From positions 126,988,752 to 127,052,751 of the forward strand of contig NC_134364.1 in NCBI RefSeq assembly GCF_048569485.1: a DNA stretch of 64,000 bases, written 5' to 3'. This DNA is from Anomaloglossus baeobatrachus (Eukaryota; Chordata; Amphibia; Anura; Aromobatidae). The notes beneath the pieces are model-generated. The model was not told the origin of the DNA, ran no database searches, and saw only the letters and a list, made by a program, of their open reading frames with translations. The stretch's first letter is position 1. Each line of letters begins with the position of its first letter. Below are positions 57,771 to 64,000 of the stretch, piece after piece. Position numbers and translations under genes: made by a program.

Positions 57771-60700
57771 TGGTACTGTGCAGTGTATATATACAGAATA
57801 ATACAGATACTGAGGATTACACCCAGTATACAGGACAGGAGAAGTGGTACTGTGCAGTGTATATATACAGAATAATACAGATACTGAGGATTACACCCAG
57901 TATACAGGACAGGAGAAGAGGTACTGTGCAGTGTATATATACAGAATAATACAGGTACTGAGGATTACACCCAGTATACAGGACAGGAGAAGTGGTACTG
58001 TGCAATGTATATATACAGAATAATACAGATACTGAGGATTACACCCAGTATACAGGACAGGAGAAGTGGTACTGTGCAGTGTATATATACAGAATAATAC
58101 AGATACTGAGGATTACACCCAGTATACAGGACAGGAGAAGTGGTACTGTGCAGTGTGTATATACAGAATAATACAGGTACTGAGGATTACACCCAGTATA
58201 CAGGACAGGAGAAGTGGTACTGTGCAGTGTATATATACAGAATAATACAGATACTGAGGATTACACCCAGTATACAGGACAGGAGAAGTGGTACTGTGCA
58301 GTGTGTATATATACAGAATAATACAGATACTGAGGATTACACCCAGTATACAGGACAGGAGAAGTGGTACTGTGCAGTGTATATATACAGAATAATACAG
58401 ACACTGAGGATTACACCCAGTATACAGGACAGGAGAAGTGGTACTGTGCAGTGTATATACAGAATAATACAGATACTGAGGATTACACCCAGTATACAGG
58501 ACAGGAGAAGTGGTACTGTGCAGTGTATATATACAGAATAATACAGGTACTGAGGATTACACCCAGTATACAGGACAGGAGAAGTGGTACTGTGCAGTGT
58601 ATATATACAGAATAATACAGGTACTGAGGATTACACCCAGTATACAGGACAAGAGAAGTGGTACTGTGCAGTCTATATATACAGAATAATACAGGTACTG
58701 AGGATTACACCCAGTATACAGGACCGGAGAAGTGGTACTGTGCAGTGTGTATATACAGAATAATACAGATACTGAGGATTACACCCAGTATATAGGACAG
58801 GAGAAGTGGTACTGTGCAGTGTATATATACAGAATAATACAGGTACTGAGGATTACACCCAGTATACAGGAGAGGAGAAGTGGTACTGTGCAGTGTGTAT
58901 ATACAGAATAATACAGGTACTGAGGATTACACCCAGTATACAGGACAGGAGTAGTGGTACTGTGCAGTGTATATATACAGAATAATACAGGTACTGAGGA
59001 TTACACCCAGTATACAGGACAGGAGAAGTGGTAATGTGCAGTGTGTATATACAGAATAATACAGATACTGAGGATTACACCCAGTATATAGGACAGGAGA
59101 AGTGGTACTGTGCAGTGTATATATACAGAATAATACAGGTACTGAGGATTACACCCAGTATACAGGACAGGAGAAGTGGTACTGTGCAGTGTATATATAC
59201 AGAATAATACAGGTACTGAGGATTACACCCAGTATACAGGACAGGAGAAGTGGTACTGTACAGTGTATATATACAGAATAATACAGGTACTGAGGATTAC
59301 ACCCAGTATACAGGACAGGAGAAGTGGTACTGTGCAGTGTATATATACAGAATAATACACATACTGAGGATTACACCCAGTATACAGGACAGGAGAAGTG
59401 GTACTGTACAGTGTATATATACAGAATAATACAGGTACTGAGGATTACACCCAGTATACAGGACAGGAGAAGTGGTACTGTGCAGTGTATATCTACAGGA
59501 TAATACAGATACTGAGGATTACACCCAGTATACAGGACAGGAGAAGTGGTACTGTGCAGTCTATATATACAGAATAATACAGGTACTGAGGATTACACCC
59601 AGTATACAGGACCGGAGAAGTGGTACTGTGCAGTGTGTATATACAGAATAATACAGATACTGAGGATTACACCCAGTATATAGGACAGGAGAAGTGGTAC
59701 TGTGCAGTGTATATATACAGAATAATACAGGTACTGAGGATTACACCCAGTATACAGGAGAGGAGAAGTGGTACTGTGCAGTGTGTATATACAGAATAAT
59801 ACAGGTACTGAGGATTACACCCAGTATACAGGACAGGAGTAGTGGTACTGTGCAGTGTATATATACAGAATAATACAGGTACTGAGGATTACACCCAGTA
59901 TACAGGACAGGAGAAGTGGTACTGTGCAGTGTGTATATACAGAATAATACAGATACTGAGGATTACACCCAGTATATAGGACAGGAGAAGTGGTACTGTG
60001 CAGTGTATATATACAGAATAATACAGGTACTGAGGATTACACCCAGTATACAGGACAGGAGAAGTGGTACTGTGCAGTGTATATATACAGAATAATACAG
60101 GTACTGAGGATTACACCCAGTATACAGGACAGGAGAAGTGGTACTGTACAGTGTATATATACAGAATAATACAGGTACTGAGGATTACACCCAGTATACA
60201 GGACAGGAGAAGTGGTACTGTGCAGTGTATATATACAGAATAATACACATACTGAGGATTACACCCAGTATACAGGACAGGAGAAGTGGTACTGTACAGT
60301 GTATATATACAGAATAATACAGGTACTGAGGATTACACCCAGTATACAGGACAGGAGAAGTGGTACTGTGCAGTGTATATATACAGAATAATACACATAC
60401 TGAGGATTACACCCAGTATACAGGACAGGAGAAGTGGTACTGTGCAGTGTATATATACAGAATAATACACATACTGAGGATTACACCCAGTATACAGGAC
60501 AGGAGAAGTGGTACTGTGCAGTGTATATATACAGAATAATACAGGTACTGAGGATTACACCCAGTATACAGGACAGGAGAAGTGGTACTGTGCAGTGTAT
60601 ATATACAGAATAATACACATACTGAGGATTACACCCAGTATACAGGACAGGAGAAGTGGTACTGTACAGTGTATATATACAGAATAATACAGGTACTGAG

Positions 60701-63700
60701 GATTACACCCAGTATACAGGACAGGAGAAGTGGTACTGTGCAGTGTATATATACAGAATAATACACATACTGAGGATTACACCCAGTATACAGGACAGGA
60801 GAAGTGGTACTGTACAGTGTATATATACAGAATAATACAGGTACTGAGGATTACACCCAGTATACAGGACAGGAGAAGTGGTACTGTGCAGTGTATATAT
60901 ACAGAATAATACACATACTGAGGATTACACCCAGTATACAGGACAGGAGAAGTGGTACTGTGCAGTGTATATATACAGAATAATACAGATACTGAGCATT
61001 ACACCCAGTATACAGGACAGGAGAAGTGGTACTGTGCAGTGTATATATACAGAATAATACAGGTACTGAGGATTACACCCAGTATACAGGACAGGGGAAG
61101 TGGTACTGTGCAGTGTATATATACAGAATAATACAGGTACTGAGGATTACACCCAGTATACAGGACAGGAGAAGTGGTACTGTGCAGTGTATATATACAG
61201 AATAATACAGGTACTGAGGATTACACCCAGTATACAGGACAGGAGAAGTGGTACTGTGCAGTGTATATATACAGAATAATACAGATACTGAGGATTGCAC
61301 CCAGTATACAGGACAGGAGAAGTGGTACTGTGCAGTGTATATATACAGAATAATACAGGTACTGAGGATTACACCCAGTATACAGGACAGGAGAAGTGGT
61401 ACTGTGCAGTGTATATATACAGAATAATACAGATACTGAGGATTACACCCAGTATACAGGACAGGAGAAGTGGTACTGTGCAGTGTGTATATATACAGAA
61501 TAATACAGATACTGAGGATTACACCCAGTATACAGGACAGGAGAAGTGGTACTGTGCAGTGTATATATACAGAATAATACAGACACTGAGGATTACACCC
61601 AGTATACAGGACAGGAGAAGTGGTACTGTGCAGTGTATATACAGAATAATACAGATACTGAGGATTACACCCAGTATACAGGACAGGAGAAGTGGTACTG
61701 TGCAGTGTATATATACAGAATAATACAGGTACTGAGGATTACACCCAGTATACAGGACAGGAGAAGTGGTACTGTGCAGTGTATATATACAGAATAATAC
61801 AGGTACTGAGGATTACACCCAGTATACAGGACAAGAGAAGTGGTACTGTGCAGTCTATATATACAGAATAATACAGGTACTGAGGATTACACCCAGTATA
61901 CAGGACCGGAGAAGTGGTACTGTGCAGTGTGTATATACAGAATAATACAGATACTGAGGATTACACCCAGTATATAGGACAGGAGAAGTGGTACTGTGCA
62001 GTGTATATATACAGAATAATACAGGTACTGAGGATTACACCCAGTATACAGGAGAGGAGAAGTGGTACTGTGCAGTGTGTATATACAGAATAATACAGGT
62101 ACTGAGGATTACACCCAGTATACAGGACAGGAGTAGTGGTACTGTGCAGTGTATATATACAGAATAATACAGGTACTGAGGATTACACCCAGTATACAGG
62201 ACAGGAGAAGTGGTAATGTGCAGTGTGTATATACAGAATAATACAGATACTGAGGATTACACCCAGTATATAGGACAGGAGAAGTGGTACTGTGCAGTGT
62301 ATATATACAGAATAATACAGGTACTGAGGATTACACCCAGTATACAGGACAGGAGAAGTGGTACTGTGCAGTGTATATATACAGAATAATACAGGTACTG
62401 AGGATTACACCCAGTATACAGGACAGGAGAAGTGGTACTGTACAGTGTATATATACAGAATAATACAGGTACTGAGGATTACACCCAGTATACAGGACAG
62501 GAGAAGTGGTACTGTGCAGTGTATATATACAGAATAATACACATACTGAGGATTACACCCAGTATACAGGACAGGAGAAGTGGTACTGTACAGTGTATAT
62601 ATACAGAATAATACAGGTACTGAGGATTACACCCAGTATACAGGACAGGAGAAGTGGTACTGTGCAGTGTATATCTACAGGATAATACAGATACTGAGGA
62701 TTACACCCAGTATACAGGACAGGAGAAGTGGTACTGTGCAGTCTATATATACAGAATAATACAGGTACTGAGGATTACACCCAGTATACAGGACCGGAGA
62801 AGTGGTACTGTGCAGTGTGTATATACAGAATAATACAGATACTGAGGATTACACCCAGTATATAGGACAGGAGAAGTGGTACTGTGCAGTGTATATATAC
62901 AGAATAATACAGGTACTGAGGATTACACCCAGTATACAGGAGAGGAGAAGTGGTACTGTGCAGTGTGTATATACAGAATAATACAGGTACTGAGGATTAC
63001 ACCCAGTATACAGGACAGGAGTAGTGGTACTGTGCAGTGTATATATACAGAATAATACAGGTACTGAGGATTACACCCAGTATACAGGACAGGAGAAGTG
63101 GTACTGTGCAGTGTGTATATACAGAATAATACAGATACTGAGGATTACACCCAGTATATAGGACAGGAGAAGTGGTACTGTGCAGTGTATATATACAGAA
63201 TAATACAGGTACTGAGGATTACACCCAGTATACAGGACAGGAGAAGTGGTACTGTGCAGTGTATATATACAGAATAATACAGGTACTGAGGATTACACCC
63301 AGTATACAGGACAGGAGAAGTGGTACTGTACAGTGTATATATACAGAATAATACAGGTACTGAGGATTACACCCAGTATACAGGACAGGAGAAGTGGTAC
63401 TGTGCAGTGTATATATACAGAATAATACACATACTGAGGATTACACCCAGTATACAGGACAGGAGAAGTGGTACTGTACAGTGTATATATACAGAATAAT
63501 ACAGGTACTGAGGATTACACCCAGTATACAGGACAGGAGAAGTGGTACTGTGCAGTGTATATATACAGAATAATACACATACTGAGGATTACACCCAGTA
63601 TACAGGACAGGAGAAGTGGTACTGTGCAGTGTATATATACAGAATAATACACATACTGAGGATTACACCCAGTATACAGGACAGGAGAAGTGGTACTGTG

Positions 63701-64000
63701 CAGTGTATATATACAGAATAATACAGGTACTGAGGATTACACCCAGTATACAGGACAGGAGAAGTGGTACTGTGCAGTGTATATATACAGAATAATACAC
63801 ATACTGAGGATTACACCCAGTATACAGGACAGGAGAAGTGGTACTGTACAGTGTATATATACAGAATAATACAGGTACTGAGGATTACACCCAGTATACA
63901 GGACAGGAGAAGTGGTACTGTGCAGTGTATATATACAGAATAATACACATACTGAGGATTACACCCAGTATACAGGACAGGAGAAGTGGTACTGTACAGT
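57771..64000. repeat. Minisatellite F, second copy, at least 84 units, runs off the window
   Basis: Same 74-bp unit as at 31.8 kb. Rare variants show higher-order structure: GGTAATGTG at 59,031 and 62,213, ATCTACAGGA at 59,491 and 62,673, and CAGTCTATAT at 58,670 and 61,852 are all 3,182 bp apart, exactly 43 units. A nested 888-bp (12-unit) repeat separates the copies of CAGTCTATAT at 58,670 and 59,558. Confidence 0.97.

Noticed and set aside
48993-64000. Treating the block after the gap as a continuation of UFC1 intron 1
   Set aside because: The gap is a placeholder and the block duplicates 26.2-34.2 kb; contiguity is not shown.

Overview
This window is vertebrate nuclear DNA, most likely from a frog or toad. 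It holds two recognisable host genes, both on the + strand. The first is a complete four-exon apolipoprotein A-II gene (apoa2, about 40.57-42.28 kb). The second is the first coding exon of UFC1, the E2-like conjugating enzyme for UFM1 (44,243-44,365). The anuran assignment is an inference. It rests on the repertoire of Tc1 elements, CCAAT-type and Harbinger-like MITEs, and on tandem repeats that resemble frog genomic repeats I know; no species marker is present.

Roughly three quarters of the 64 kb is tandem repeat, from about nine sequence-unrelated minisatellite families. In order: A (34-35 bp, 1-5,150); B (39/41 bp, about 6.13-20.55 kb); a degraded Tc1/mariner transposon (20.74-22.50 kb); a C-rich degenerate repeat (23.56-24.0 kb); C (about 23 bp, 24.7-26.3 kb); D (51 bp, 26.5-29.2 kb); a MITE-like element (29.5-30.1 kb); E (17-bp pure purine unit, 30.2-31.8 kb); F (74 bp, 31.8-34.2 kb); G (41 bp, 34.5-36.8 kb, split by a foldback sequence and a Harbinger-like MITE); H (45 bp, 37.07-38.9 kb); a second Tc1-like remnant (38.9-39.8 kb). 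Then come apoa2, an 820-bp inverted repeat, UFC1 exon 1, and family I (about 33 bp, 44.6-48.8 kb) inside UFC1 intron 1.

Exactly 200 Ns lie at 48,793-48,992. Beyond them the sequence restarts inside family C and replays C-D-MITE-E-F in the same order and orientation as 26.2-34.2 kb. The non-repeat links are nearly identical but the array lengths differ. The most economical reading is that the second contig is the other haplotype, or a misplaced copy, of the first block. Part of the window would then be a false duplication, and whatever follows the gap cannot safely be called UFC1 intron.

Many arrays have units divisible by three, or periods that become so, and give reading frames of hundreds of codons on both strands. 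None is supported as a gene. The functional content is the two genes with their promoters, some CTCF/ZNF143/YY1-like motifs, and possibly arrays C and E, which amplify a GATA+CACCC-type motif and a polypurine tract. No operon, CRISPR array, rRNA or tRNA was seen.
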